Shown: positions 42,967 to 52,537, counted from the stretch's first letter. The stretch: 64,000 bases of DNA from VRUE01 sp963699225 (GCA_963699225.1 OY969423.1:1550001-1614000); one strand, 5' to 3'. Notes: generated by a model not told the origin, from the sequence alone. Program-made: numbers and translations.

Positions 42967-43558
42967 TGGCGGGTTGGGGAGCGAGGATGACGTCCGTCAT
43001 CTGCGGAAGCAGCGCCCGCACGCTGCCTCCCCCGCCCAGCTCGAGCCGTTCGCGCAACAGCCAGGCCAAGCCGCCTGCGATCGCCTGCCCGAGCGAGTCG
43101 CCGAGCTCCGCGGCAACCTCGTCGAGCGCCGCGTCGTAACGGACAGCCATCAGCGGCCCGCCCCGTTGCGCCTCGACGAAGCAGAGCCGGGCCCGCGCCG
43201 GCTCTGACTCGATCGCCGCGAGCAGGGCGTCAAGACCCACCTTGACCTGCTCGCTCCACTCGACTCCGGCGGGCACCTTGCCGCCGACCTCGGCGCGCAG
43301 CCCCTCCACCGCCCGCTCGAAGGCCGCGACGAAGCACTCATCCTTGTCCCGGAAGTGCTCGTAGAAGGTGACCGTGGAGACGCCGGCCGCCTTGGTGATC
43401 GCTTCGATCGTCGTTCCCGTCGCCCCCTTCTCCGCGATCAGCGCCTCGGTCGCGTCGAGCAGTCGCTCTCGCTGGCTGTCGGCGAGAGACCCCTGGGGGC
43501 GCCCCTCATCCCGCCTGCTCACCGGTTCAGCCGCGAGTCTTTGCGAGAGGTACTGCAT
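42959..43558 (-). CDS. TetR-family regulator
   Basis: 199 residues, ATG 43558. Arm GSLADSQRERLLDATEAL, helix-turn-helix TTIEAITKAAGVSTVTFYEHF, C-terminal AIAGGLAWLLRERLELG. Forms an overlapping pair with the TetR gene downstream and is divergent from a further TetR pair, with a palindrome between. Confidence 0.93.
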   Translation of the reverse strand: MQYLSQRLAAEPVSRRDEGRPQGSLADSQRERLLDATEALIAEKGATGTTIEAITKAAGVSTVTFYEHFRDKDECFVAAFERAVEGLRAEVGGKVPAGVEWSEQVKVGLDALLAAIESEPARARLCFVEAQRGGPLMAVRYDAALDEVAAELGDSLGQAIAGGLAWLLRERLELGGGGSVRALLPQMTDVILAPQPANG

Positions 43559-43627
43559 GGGCCGAGGATAGCTCTTTCTAAAAAGCTTTCATATCCGGAA
43601 AAAAAGGAGTAGTTTCTATACAGACGA

Positions 43628-43643
43628 GTCCGGCAGGCCGGAC
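43628..43643. promoter_or_regulatory. Operator-like palindrome between divergent TetR genes
   Basis: GTCCGGCAGGCCGGAC: perfect 7-bp arms with a 2-nt centre, placed between genes starting at 43558 (minus) and 43672 (plus). Size and position fit a TetR dimer site. Confidence 0.6.
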
Positions 43644-43671
43644 GAAGCGTGCGACAGAGGAGAGCAACGCA

Positions 43672-44376
43672 ATGCGACCAGAAGCTTGCGCGGCAGCCGG
43701 GGAGGCGCTCCAAGTCGAGACCGAGACGAGGGCCGCGACGCCCGACGCGACGGTGCGCGAGGGTGAGATGGAGGGCGCCCTGCACGTGGTCGGCGAGGTC
43801 GGCTACCGGGCGGCGTCGGTGCGCGCGGTGCTCGAGTACAGCGGCGCGCACCGCAAGCAGTTCTACGAGCACTTCGACAGCCTCGAGGACTGTTTCGGCC
43901 AGGCCTATGAGGCCTGGATCGAGCGGCTCGGCGTCGACTTGCTGGAAGCCGCCGTGGGCGCCGGCGGCTGGCGCAAGTCGGTCCAGGCCAGCCTCATCCG
44001 CCTCTTCGAGTTCGTCGTCGAACGGCCGGCGATCGCCCGAGCCCTCTTCCTCGAGGTCCAGGTGGCCGGCGGGCCCGCACTGGCCAAGCACGAGGAGGCG
44101 ACGGAGCGGCTCGGGGCCGCGCTCGACAGCGTCCGCGCCGACATCGCGCCCACCGAGCAGCCGCCAGAGGCCACCGCCTTCTTCGTCGTCGGCGGCATCG
44201 AGGCGGCGATCTGCGACGTGCTCGCCGAGGGCAACCCGAACCGCGTCTGGGACGCGCTGCCCGAGCTGATGCACCTGACCGCCGGCTCCTACCTCGGCCA
44301 CGAAGCGGCCGAGGAGGCCTTCGAAGAAGCCAAGCAGTTGCGCGAGCGCCCCGCCGCCGAGGGGCAGGGACGATGA
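43672..44376 (+). CDS. TetR-family regulator, divergent
   Basis: 234 residues, ATG 43672 with GAGGAGA upstream. The DNA-binding region is weaker than in its neighbours (AASVRAVLEYSGAHRKQFYEHF), and the arm differs (TVREGEMEGALHVVGEVGY), but the C-terminal VVGGIEAAICDVLAEG and length fit. Ends with ATGA overlap into the next TetR gene. Confidence 0.85.
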   Translation: MRPEACAAAGEALQVETETRAATPDATVREGEMEGALHVVGEVGYRAASVRAVLEYSGAHRKQFYEHFDSLEDCFGQAYEAWIERLGVDLLEAAVGAGGWRKSVQASLIRLFEFVVERPAIARALFLEVQVAGGPALAKHEEATERLGAALDSVRADIAPTEQPPEATAFFVVGGIEAAICDVLAEGNPNRVWDALPELMHLTAGSYLGHEAAEEAFEEAKQLRERPAAEGQGR

Positions 44377-45050
44377 CGCACCTGGAGCTGGTCGATACCG
44401 GGCCGCGGGACGAAGAGGGGCCGTTCAGCGCCGGCACCCCCCTCCCCCACCGCCTGCCCCCCGGCCGCCACGGCATCCCCGCCAACCTGGTGACCGAGCA
44501 CCAGCGGCTGCGGCTGATCGCGGCGATGGGCGAGGCGCTCGCCGAGCACGGCTACGCCGGCATCACCACCACCCACGTCAGCGAGCGCGCCCGCGTCTCC
44601 ACCAGCACCTTCTACAAGCACTTCGGCAACCTCTGGGACTGCGTGCTCGCCGCCTACGTGGCAACCGCCGACCGCCTCTGCGAGCGGGTCGAAGCGGCCT
44701 GCTCGGCGGCCGAGCCGCCGCTCTCCGGCCTCGCCGTCGGCATCGAGGCGGCGCTCGCCTTCGTCGCCGCCGAACCTGCCGCGGCGCAGCTGATCTGCGC
44801 GCCGGCGCCGCTCGAGGCGACCACGATCGCGGCGGCGCGGCGGCTGCTGATCGCCCGCCTCGCCGGGATGCTGCGCCGCAGTCGTGGCGGCGAGGTCGGT
44901 GAGGCCCCGGCCGGGCTCGACGAGCGGCTGATCGACGCCAGCCTCGCCTTCCTCTGCGCCCGGATCAGCGCCGGCAAGGTGGAGCGCCTGGCCGAGCTCG
45001 GGCCTGAGCTGACCGCTCTGCTGGACCGCCCGCGCCGCGCCGCCGCCTGA
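44373..45050 (+). CDS. TetR-family regulator
   Basis: 225 residues. Arm GRHGIPANLVTEHQRLRLI, helix-turn-helix TTTHVSERARVSTSTFYKHF. Coupled to the preceding gene, so the two may form a heterodimer or a regulator/co-regulator pair. Convergent with the ATPase gene. Confidence 0.92.
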   Translation: MTHLELVDTGPRDEEGPFSAGTPLPHRLPPGRHGIPANLVTEHQRLRLIAAMGEALAEHGYAGITTTHVSERARVSTSTFYKHFGNLWDCVLAAYVATADRLCERVEAACSAAEPPLSGLAVGIEAALAFVAAEPAAAQLICAPAPLEATTIAAARRLLIARLAGMLRRSRGGEVGEAPAGLDERLIDASLAFLCARISAGKVERLAELGPELTALLDRPRRAAA

Positions 45051-45055
45051 CGCGG

Positions 45056-46324
45056 TCAGGTCAGCCAGAGGCGATCGACCGGAATGGCGTGGAGGCGATC
45101 GTCTTGCGTATAGGCACGCCTTCCCAGGTGCAGCACGACTCCACCGAGAAACCTGTCGCCGAATGCTTCGCGGAGCTTTCGTAGGCTGCGAAACTGATCA
45201 GCGGACACGCGTTCTCCGGCCTTCACCTCGATGCCGGCGAGCGCTCCATCGTCACGTTCGAGCACGAGATCGACCTCGTCGCCATCGTGGGTACGCCAGT
45301 GACCGGGCTGCGGCGGGGACGCCATCCAACTGGCCTGCTTGAGCATCTCTCCGACGCAAAACGTCTCGAGCAAGTGGCCGAGCTCGGTCATTGCCTGCGG
45401 CTGGGCCGCGCCAAGCCGCGCCTCGGTGACTCTCAGCATCCTGCCGGCCAAGCCCGAATCAACGAAGTGAATCTTCGGCTTCGCCGACGATCGGGCGCGC
45501 AGCGTCGTGCCCCAGGCCGGCAGCCTGTAAACCACGAAAGCCGCCTCTAGCAGCCGGACGTAGTGCTCCGCCGTCGAGTTCTCGATCCCGACATCCGCCG
45601 CCGCGCGGGAGACATTGAGCACCTGGGCCGACTGACCTCCCAAGCGAGCCGCCAAACGCGGCATCTTCTCCCTCTGCCTGATGCTTGACAGCTCGGCGAC
45701 GTCACGCTCGAGGACAAGCTCGAGATAGTCGTCGAACCAGCGATTGCGACTCGGGCCGGATGCACGCGCGACGGCGAGCGGGAAGCCACCGCGCAGGACG
45801 CGCTCCACGTACTCCTCCCGCGACACCGTCGACCTCTCGGCCGTAACCAGCGTCGACGGATCGCTCAGCAGGCGCTCGACGAATCGCTCCCGGGTCCTCT
45901 CGATCTCCCCCTGCGAGAGAGGCCAAAGCGTTGCGACGTGGAGGCGGCCGGTAAGTGACTGCGCCGCGGTCGGAAGGCCCGAGTAGCGGGTCGAGCCAGT
46001 CAGAACAAACCGGCCTGGTCGCAGATCGCGACTGAGCTCGGCCTTGATTGCGTCCAAGACGACCGGAGCGTGTTGGTACTCGTCAATGAAGACAGGTGAC
46101 TTGGCAGCGACAAATGCAGACGGGCTGGCATCCACAGAATCGCGGGTCTCAGGGTCATCTAGATCCACCACCTCCCGGCCGGCCTGTGTGGCCAGGGACC
46201 GCATAATCGTCGACTTGCCGACGGTCCTCGCCCCCTGGACCGCGATAACCGGCTCCTCAGCCAAGAGCCGTGCCACAACTGCCTCAAGACGCCGATCGAA
46301 TGAGCGCGATGGAGGGGTTGTCAT
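45056..46324 (-). CDS. AAA ATPase with DUF4143
   Basis: 422 residues. Walker A VQGARTVGKST, Walker B SPVFIDEYQHA, sensor-like RFVLTGSTRYSG; then DUF4143 with YVERVLRGGFPLAVAR, a winged-helix stretch and ETFCVGEMLKQA, and a nuclease-like end (DGDEVDLVLERDDGALAGIEVKAG, the E-x-K/D pattern of restriction-type folds). Such ATPases are common, patchily spread and of uncertain role; a defence or transcription role is suspected. GC and codon use look ordinary. An inverted repeat overlaps the promoter. Confidence 0.9.
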   Translation of the reverse strand: MTTPPSRSFDRRLEAVVARLLAEEPVIAVQGARTVGKSTIMRSLATQAGREVVDLDDPETRDSVDASPSAFVAAKSPVFIDEYQHAPVVLDAIKAELSRDLRPGRFVLTGSTRYSGLPTAAQSLTGRLHVATLWPLSQGEIERTRERFVERLLSDPSTLVTAERSTVSREEYVERVLRGGFPLAVARASGPSRNRWFDDYLELVLERDVAELSSIRQREKMPRLAARLGGQSAQVLNVSRAAADVGIENSTAEHYVRLLEAAFVVYRLPAWGTTLRARSSAKPKIHFVDSGLAGRMLRVTEARLGAAQPQAMTELGHLLETFCVGEMLKQASWMASPPQPGHWRTHDGDEVDLVLERDDGALAGIEVKAGERVSADQFRSLRKLREAFGDRFLGGVVLHLGRRAYTQDDRLHAIPVDRLWLT

Positions 46325-46358
46325 TGCGCCAGTGTCGCATAACCCCAGAAATGGAGGA

Positions 46359-46379
46359 CTCCAAACTCCGAAATTGGAG
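46359..46379. promoter_or_regulatory. Inverted repeat over the ATPase promoter
   Basis: CTCCAA/TTGGAG (46359-46364 and 46374-46379) with a 9-nt spacer. On the minus strand TTGGAG at 46364-46359 can be the -35, followed after 16 nt by TTATGC as -10. A protein bound to the repeat would cover the -35. Confidence 0.45.
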
Positions 46380-46424
46380 AGGTTTTAACGCCGATATTCG
46401 AGACAGGCCCGGCCGCGCCGCCGG

Positions 46425-47081
46425 TTAGCGCTTCTCGCCGGCCTTGGCGGCGCTCTGAAACGGGGCGAGCATGAATTCGGAGAGTTCGGGCAGCAGATCC
46501 TCGGCCTGCTCGGCTTCCTGGCGGCGGATTTGCTGGTAGACGATCCAGGCGACGCCGCCGACCAGGGTTTCTTCGATCGTCTCCGGCAGCTGATCGTCCT
46601 TGGGGACGGTCTGCTTGGTCAGGTCGACGAAGCGCTGCATCGCCGCCTCGTAGCGCTCGGTCGCGGTCTGCGTGGCGGAGAGCGCCTCGATCATGCACAT
46701 CCGCGCTAGAGCTGGGTTCTCGGCGACGTAGCGCAGGAAGGCGGCAAGGCCGGCCTGGACGCGCTCTTCCCAGCCGCCGTCGACCTCGGCGCACTCGGCT
46801 TCGATACGCGCCAGGGCCTCGTCGACCGCGGTGTCGAAGGCGCTGAGGAAGACTTCCTCCTTGCCCTCGAAGTTGTCGTACAGCGTCTTGCGGGCCACTC
46901 CCGCGCGGCGCACGATGTCGCCGATTTTGGTCGCGTCGTAGCCCTGCTCGGCGGTCAGCTCGGCGATCGCGTCCATGATCCGGCGCCGCTTGTGGCCGGC
47001 GACGAACTCGCGGGAGAGGGCGGGACGAACCGGTATGTCGTCGGTCTTGGCTTTGGACCTCGCCTTTGCGCGCGGCGGCAT
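46425..47081 (-). CDS. TetR-family regulator
   Basis: 218 residues. Lys/Arg-rich start, arm ALSREFVAGHKRRRIMDAI, helix-turn-helix TKIGDIVRRAGVARKTLYDNF, and LVGGVAWIVYQQIRRQ. Divergent from another TetR gene. Confidence 0.93.
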   Translation of the reverse strand: MPPRAKARSKAKTDDIPVRPALSREFVAGHKRRRIMDAIAELTAEQGYDATKIGDIVRRAGVARKTLYDNFEGKEEVFLSAFDTAVDEALARIEAECAEVDGGWEERVQAGLAAFLRYVAENPALARMCMIEALSATQTATERYEAAMQRFVDLTKQTVPKDDQLPETIEETLVGGVAWIVYQQIRRQEAEQAEDLLPELSEFMLAPFQSAAKAGEKR

Positions 47082-47148
47082 CGGGCAAGGATACCTGTGA
47101 GGACAGCAACTACCTTGCAGGCCGGCGACTTAGATGGTACCGTTGGAG

Positions 47149-47182
47149 AACTCGATGGGTTTATAACAGAAACGATCGAGTT
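47149..47182. promoter_or_regulatory. Inverted repeat before TetR gene
   Basis: AACTCGAT (47149-47156) and ATCGAGTT (47175-47182), 18 nt apart, between the divergent TetR genes and directly before the ATG at 47188; a TATAAC hexamer (47162-47167) lies between the arms. Possible autoregulatory site. Confidence 0.45.
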
Positions 47183-47187
47183 TCTTT

Positions 47188-47943
47188 ATGTCACCGGACA
47201 GGGTAGAACTGAGCCAGGAGATGCTGCTCGCCGCACTCGGCGAGAGCTGGTCCCCTGCCGACGTCAGTGCCGCGGCAGAGCTGCTCTCGGGCGGTGAAGG
47301 ACAGTTCCCTTCGGGCATCCGCTCACTCCCCTCCGACCTGGTCAGCGCCGTCCAGCGCGAGCGTCTGCTGGCAGCAATGCTACGCGCCACGGCGGAGCTT
47401 GGCTACCGCGAGGTCAGCGTGCAAGACGTGCTGGATCGCGCCGGCGTCTCCCGCCCCACCTTCTACGAGCACTTCGAGAACAAGGAAGCCTCCTTCCTCG
47501 CCGCTTTCGACAACGCCGCCGGGCGCCTGCGCAAGCGCTTGGAGGCGGCCGCTGCCGACGGTGAAGGCTGGCGCCAGCGCCTCCGGCTCAGCCTCGAGGA
47601 GCTGCTCCGCTTCGTCGCCGGGGACCACGACGCGGCAATGTCGCTGATCGTCGATGCCCGCGCCGCCTGCCCGCCCGCGCTCGAACGGCGCGACGCCCTG
47701 CTCGACCACTTCGCCTCCTGCCTCGACTCGATGGTCCGGGCCGATGCCGACCCGGCCAACTCGCCTTCGGCGATCGCCGCCGCCGGCATCGTCGGCGGTA
47801 TCGAGGCCCTGCTCTACGCTCGCCTCAACCGTGGCGAAGCCGACGACGTCCAGTCGCTGCTCCCCTCGCTGATGTACTTCGCCGTGCTGCCTTACGAGGG
47901 TCACGCGGTGGCGAGCGAGGAACTGGCCCTCGCGGTGAGCTAG
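47188..47943 (+). CDS. TetR-family regulator
   Basis: 251 residues. Longer N-terminal part (~50 residues) before the arm SLPSDLVSAVQRERLLAAM; helix-turn-helix VSVQDVLDRAGVSRPTFYEHF; C-terminal IVGGIEALLYARLNRG. Ends 18 nt from the convergent surface-protein operon. Confidence 0.93.
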   Translation: MSPDRVELSQEMLLAALGESWSPADVSAAAELLSGGEGQFPSGIRSLPSDLVSAVQRERLLAAMLRATAELGYREVSVQDVLDRAGVSRPTFYEHFENKEASFLAAFDNAAGRLRKRLEAAAADGEGWRQRLRLSLEELLRFVAGDHDAAMSLIVDARAACPPALERRDALLDHFASCLDSMVRADADPANSPSAIAAAGIVGGIEALLYARLNRGEADDVQSLLPSLMYFAVLPYEGHAVASEELALAVS

Positions 47944-47960
47944 GCCCACCGCCTGCCTCC

Positions 47961-49697
47961 CTAGCCCGCCTTGCAGCTCCTGCTCAGCACCTGACTCAAC
48001 TTCTTGCCCCCTTCGAAGGCAAAGCTGGTGCGCGAGAGCGAGAAGGTCGCCCCAGGAAAGCCCTTGGGAGCGGGGCAGCCGGCGCTGAGGAAGCTGCGGC
48101 GCTTGCCGTGTGAGGTGAAGGTCTTGCCCAGGCGCATCGAGATGCCGGTGACGTAGCCCCACTTGGAGGTGACCTGGGGCAGGGAGGCGGTGAGCTTGGT
48201 GCCGTAGGTCGATCCCTTGGCCTTGCCGATCACAAACGGGATCGTGGCCGAGGTGGGGACGGGCTTGGTGCCATAGACGTGAGCGAGGATCGCCGGGTGG
48301 CCCTTCCAGGTGCCGTTGAAGGCATAGACCTTGCCGTCCGAGGGGAAGGGCGACTGCTGGGAGATCAATACCTTGGCGGAGAAGTTGCCTTCGCCGACCA
48401 GTGAGCCCGGGCAGGCTTCAAGCGCGGCTTCGTTTGTGGCGGGTTGGATCTGGTCTGCTTCACAGACCGGCAGGCCCTTGGGTTCGATCTGGCCATAGCG
48501 GTTGATCTCGATCTCGATCTTTTGCAGTTGCGGTGGAACCGACCCCTTGCTGGCGCTGATCTTGGCTTCGAGGGAGAAGTGAACCGGGGCCACTCCCTTG
48601 CGGGGCAGCTTCTTGGGGGCGAGGGAGGCGTTTACGCCGACCCGGAAGCGGCCGCGCTGGATCGTCTCTGAGGCGGAGGCGATGGGGGCGCTGAGCGCCG
48701 AGGTGGAGGTGGAGGCGCCGGCCTCCGCGGTGGCGGGATCGCCTTTCGCGGCCGAGCCCGAGCCAGGCCCCGAGCCCCCTGGCGCGGCGAGCGGCCCGAA
48801 CCCTTCGGCGTAGGGGCCGTAGGTGAAGACCTGCCCTTCTTCAGAGTTGCCCGAGGTGGCGTAGAGGGTGCCCGCGGAGTTGACGACCATTCCCGAGGGG
48901 CCGCCGTCGATCGGGCTGCCCCCCAGCGCGCCGAGGTAGGCCCCGGCCGAGCTGAACTCATAGATCGCCGCTTTGGGGTGGGCGAAGCCAGGCTGCAGGT
49001 TGTCCATCACCAAGAGGTGGCCGTTGCTTGGGTCGATCGCAAGGGCGGCGTCGGTGAGCGAGACGAATTCGCCTTCGGGGGTGGCGTTGCCGCTGATTTC
49101 TTGGATCGGACCGGCGGGGGCGCCGTCGGCTTCGAAGGCCTTGACCGTCTCGGTCGCGGCGTCGGCGAGGTAGACCTTTTCGCCGGAGACGGCGAGGGCG
49201 TAGTAATCGGCCTGGGGATCGGCGGCGATCGTGCGCAGCAGGGCCCCTGAGGGTTCATAGACGGCGACGTGGGTGCGATCGTCGACGTAGACGTTGGCGG
49301 AGGAGTCGAGCGCCACTCCGGTTGATTCGGCTTCATCGAAGACGAGCGAGCTCGGCAAAAGACGGCTCACGCCCTCATGCCAGCGGTTGGCGTAGAGGGC
49401 ACCGCCGGAGGCAGCCAGTTGGCAGGGGCCTTCGGGGGAGGCGCCTGCCGACAGGGAGGATTTGTAAGAGCCACTGCTGGAGAAGACCTCGACCGAGTGG
49501 GCGTAATAGGCGGAGACATAGATTTCCCCGCTTGGGGAGAGGGCGATGCCGCAGGGGTCTTCCAGCACCCCACCGGGTGCTTCTGCGGTTCCTACCGTTT
49601 TTTCGGTGATCAGGGCGCGGCTTGCCTGAGCTGAGGAAGCGAGCAGCAAAAGTCCCAGCAAGGCCACCGCCAAAGAAATTCCCAAGCCGTGTCTCAT
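47961..49697 (-). CDS. Secreted propeller protein with C-terminal CP module
   Basis: 578 residues from ATG 49697, which overlaps the preceding stop as ATGA; the frame is open further upstream but the signal peptide begins at MRHGLGISLAVALLGLLLL. Residues ~25-310: NHL-like propeller (GIALSPSGEIYVSAYYAHSV, LAIDPSNGHLLVMDN). A Gly/Ser/Ala linker, then ~210 residues of the module shared with the 4426-5220 protein (GLPVC, ALEACPGSLVGEGNFSAKVL, PFPSDGKVYAFNG, SFLSAGCPAPKGFPG). No polybasic tail. Third gene of the divergent cassette. Confidence 0.8.
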   Translation of the reverse strand: MRHGLGISLAVALLGLLLLASSAQASRALITEKTVGTAEAPGGVLEDPCGIALSPSGEIYVSAYYAHSVEVFSSSGSYKSSLSAGASPEGPCQLAASGGALYANRWHEGVSRLLPSSLVFDEAESTGVALDSSANVYVDDRTHVAVYEPSGALLRTIAADPQADYYALAVSGEKVYLADAATETVKAFEADGAPAGPIQEISGNATPEGEFVSLTDAALAIDPSNGHLLVMDNLQPGFAHPKAAIYEFSSAGAYLGALGGSPIDGGPSGMVVNSAGTLYATSGNSEEGQVFTYGPYAEGFGPLAAPGGSGPGSGSAAKGDPATAEAGASTSTSALSAPIASASETIQRGRFRVGVNASLAPKKLPRKGVAPVHFSLEAKISASKGSVPPQLQKIEIEINRYGQIEPKGLPVCEADQIQPATNEAALEACPGSLVGEGNFSAKVLISQQSPFPSDGKVYAFNGTWKGHPAILAHVYGTKPVPTSATIPFVIGKAKGSTYGTKLTASLPQVTSKWGYVTGISMRLGKTFTSHGKRRSFLSAGCPAPKGFPGATFSLSRTSFAFEGGKKLSQVLSRSCKAG

Positions 49698-52537
49698 CTG
49701 TGCGCCCTCCCCTTCTTCTTGCCTTTGCCTTTGGTCTTGCCTTTGCCCTGCTTCTTCGTCTTGCACTGCGCCTTGACCACCGGGTGGCTGATCAGCCCCT
49801 GGCCCGATTGGCCGGTGAAGCGCGCGGTCGCCAGCTGTTCTTCTTTGCAGAGGTTGGCGGCGATTTCGAGGATGCTGCGCTTACCGCCCCGCAGCTTCAA
49901 GACGAACTTGGAGATCGGCGCATCGGGCAGGCCACTGAAGCTGCCGCGAAGGCCGCCCTTGACCGAGTCGATCTTGCCGGCGAGGTCGACGTGCAGGCCC
50001 CTACCGCGCAGGGCGAAGACCAGGTCGGGGAGCAGGTTGGCCGAGGAGCGCAGGTAGACGTTGCCCCTAAGCGGTTCTTCCAGCAGCGGGGTGAAGGCGG
50101 CGGCGGTGCCGTAGATCGAGTCCGCCGGGCAGGCTTCGCGGGCGAACTGGGCGTTGGTGCAGACGGTTTTGATGTGGTTTTGGGCGAGGAAGAGGGAGGG
50201 CGGCAGGGTGACCTGGGCCGAGGAGAGGTTGGCATCTCCCGCCCGGGGGGTGTAGGTGACGGTCAGGGCGGGCTTATCAGCGCGCTTGGTGCCGCCCTTG
50301 AGGGAAAGGGCGAGCTTGGGCTTGAAGGCAAGCGAGCCGCAGTTGAAGGCCTGGTAGTTGTAGATGGCGTCGGCGGTACTGTCGTCCGCGGGGTTGGAGA
50401 AGACCGCGCCGGAGCCGTTCAGGGTCGAGGCGACGCTGAAGCGGTTGCAGGAGGTCGGGTTCAGGGCGAAGTCATGGCGGTCGATGTAGACGCGGACGTC
50501 GCGCAGGTGGATCGGGATGCCGTCGATGATGTGGGGGATCGGGTCCGAGCCCTGCGAGTCGATCGAGACCTGCGCCGTCTGGGGATTGACCTTAACCGCC
50601 GAGCGGACGACGATCACGCCGAGGTCAAAGGGCCCGACCAGGGCCGAGTCCACCGCCACCACCGAGAAGGGCGAGCCTTTGTAGGGGCCGGCGAGGTAGA
50701 GGTTGCCGGGGGCGTAGGAGAGGACCGAGCCCAGGCCATAGCCCGAGTAGGTGTGGCCGATCAGCGAGGCGGCGGGGCAGTCTGGATGCTGCAGCTCAGC
50801 CACACCGGAGCGCCCCTTGGCCGCTTCGATCGCCGCCTCGGGGCAGTAGGGCACCCCGGCGATCTTGCCTAGCAGGCCCGGCGGCAGGGTGGCCGAGTAG
50901 TGGGTGATCTCCTGCTCGACGTCGGTCCTAGCCAGGCGCAGGTAAAAGGGCGAGTAAGAGCCGGCGTTGGGGTTGATCGAGCCGGCCAGGGCGGTCGGCG
51001 CGAAGGGCGGGGTGCCGAGCGGGCAGGGGCCCCCTGCCACCCCCGCCGTCACCTGGGTGGCGGAGTCGGTGTGGCGGGTGAGGGCGGCGTCGCGCCAGGC
51101 GGTGAGGTCGACGCCGGTGTTGAAGGTGCCGCAGGCCGGCGGGGAGGCCAAGGGTGAGCGCTGGCCTTCGCGGAAGTGGACGATCAGGCTGGAGTAGGGC
51201 AGCTGGGGGAGCTTGTCGAAGCTGGCGGTCAGCCTTCCCGTACCGGGGTCGGCCTTCAGTTCACCGGCAACCTTGACCAGGATGCCCCGTTCGGGCGCCT
51301 TGGCTACCAGGTAGACCGCGATCAGCGAGTTGAAGGGGTTCTGGAAGGGGGCGGCGAGGAAGAGTGAGCCTTCGACCGTTTCGCTGAAGAGCGGGCTTTT
51401 GACCCGGAAGTCACCGATCTTCGATTCGTTGGGGCAACCCGCACCGGGCAGGGAGCTTGGCGTCTCGGCTTCGAACTGGCCTGGCGTGCAGACCCCGAGC
51501 CCGGCGCCGACCGAGGGGTTGATCGTGACCCCTTCGGGAAGCGCCACGACTGCCTTTCTCACCGCCGAGGGAGCGAGCCGGGTCGGGTCGAGGATGCCCG
51601 AGGTGTCCTGGGCGATTTCGAATTCATAGCCCGAGGGCGAGGAGGCGCGCGGATCGGAGAGCCGCCCGGCCGGTTTGGGGTTGAAGCCGAGGGATGTGCA
51701 TTCTTTAAGTGCCGGAGCGCTCGCGTTTGCGGTCGCTTCCCCTCCCTGCCAGGCACTCGCCACCGCGCTGAAGCCAAGTGGGCCTTCACAGGAGGTGGGC
51801 AGGGTGAGGTAGGCGGTGGCGGGGTTTGATTTGGGTGGGCCGATAGAGCATTTGGCCCAGCCGAAGGATGGCTCTGCCTCCTTGAGGCAGTTGCCGCGCT
51901 GGGCGTCGTGCAGGACAGACCAGGGGTTGCCCCAGATCGTCAGCTCCAAGCGTTCGGTGTCGAAGAGCTGGGTGATGTTGCGCGATTGCAGGGTGAGCCC
52001 GTATTCGCCGTCGGCCTGCCTTACCGCCGGGATGAAGGTGATCGGCGCGCCGTAGGGGGAGAGGCCCAGCTCCGAGGGAGCGCCGGGGGGCGCTTCGAGG
52101 TTGAAGACGCCGAAGCTCCTCGTCTCCCCTCCGCCCTGTGAGGTGGTCAAGGTGGCGATGCCGACCTGGGAGCGATCGGGGCAGCTCTCCCCCGACTTGG
52201 ATTCTTCGAAGGGCGAGTTGCGCTGGGTGTGGAAGAGGGCCTGGGAGCAGACGCCGACGGCGCTTGGGTTTTCGATCAGGCCCGGTGGCAATGCCAGCGA
52301 TAGATCCTTGACGTCTGCTTCGGTGAAGTTGGCCCCGGCTTTGAAGCCGACGCTCAACCGCAATGCCGTGGGATGGGAGCCCGCCCGGGTTGCCGGGACT
52401 TCCCCTTCGTCCAGGGCTTCGGCCTTGAAGCCAGAGGTTCCCGAGAGGAAGCCAAAGGCGCTGGCGCTGGTGGCACCGGCGCTCAGCAGGCCAAGCGCGC
52501 AAATCATCATCGCCAGGGACAGCCGCAGTGCCCTCAC
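49694..52537 (-). CDS. Surface protein with four CPxxSxIG modules (divergent copy C)
   Basis: 947 residues, homologous to the 1,094- and 1,098-residue proteins but without their DUF11-like N-terminal domain. Signal peptide MRALRLSLAMMICALGLLSA. Module markers in order: SCPDRSQVG, GCPNESKIG, DCPAASLIG, ACPADSIYG, each after a LP(P/E)G-type entry. Tail KGKTKGKGKKKGRAHR. ATGA overlaps at both ends. Confidence 0.82.
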   Translation of the reverse strand: MRALRLSLAMMICALGLLSAGATSASAFGFLSGTSGFKAEALDEGEVPATRAGSHPTALRLSVGFKAGANFTEADVKDLSLALPPGLIENPSAVGVCSQALFHTQRNSPFEESKSGESCPDRSQVGIATLTTSQGGGETRSFGVFNLEAPPGAPSELGLSPYGAPITFIPAVRQADGEYGLTLQSRNITQLFDTERLELTIWGNPWSVLHDAQRGNCLKEAEPSFGWAKCSIGPPKSNPATAYLTLPTSCEGPLGFSAVASAWQGGEATANASAPALKECTSLGFNPKPAGRLSDPRASSPSGYEFEIAQDTSGILDPTRLAPSAVRKAVVALPEGVTINPSVGAGLGVCTPGQFEAETPSSLPGAGCPNESKIGDFRVKSPLFSETVEGSLFLAAPFQNPFNSLIAVYLVAKAPERGILVKVAGELKADPGTGRLTASFDKLPQLPYSSLIVHFREGQRSPLASPPACGTFNTGVDLTAWRDAALTRHTDSATQVTAGVAGGPCPLGTPPFAPTALAGSINPNAGSYSPFYLRLARTDVEQEITHYSATLPPGLLGKIAGVPYCPEAAIEAAKGRSGVAELQHPDCPAASLIGHTYSGYGLGSVLSYAPGNLYLAGPYKGSPFSVVAVDSALVGPFDLGVIVVRSAVKVNPQTAQVSIDSQGSDPIPHIIDGIPIHLRDVRVYIDRHDFALNPTSCNRFSVASTLNGSGAVFSNPADDSTADAIYNYQAFNCGSLAFKPKLALSLKGGTKRADKPALTVTYTPRAGDANLSSAQVTLPPSLFLAQNHIKTVCTNAQFAREACPADSIYGTAAAFTPLLEEPLRGNVYLRSSANLLPDLVFALRGRGLHVDLAGKIDSVKGGLRGSFSGLPDAPISKFVLKLRGGKRSILEIAANLCKEEQLATARFTGQSGQGLISHPVVKAQCKTKKQGKGKTKGKGKKKGRAHR

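Noticed and set aside
43519..44301. Minus-strand open frame over the divergent TetR gene
   Set aside because: Gly/Asp/Arg-rich shadow; the plus-strand gene has a ribosome site, a TetR-like layout and ATGA coupling.
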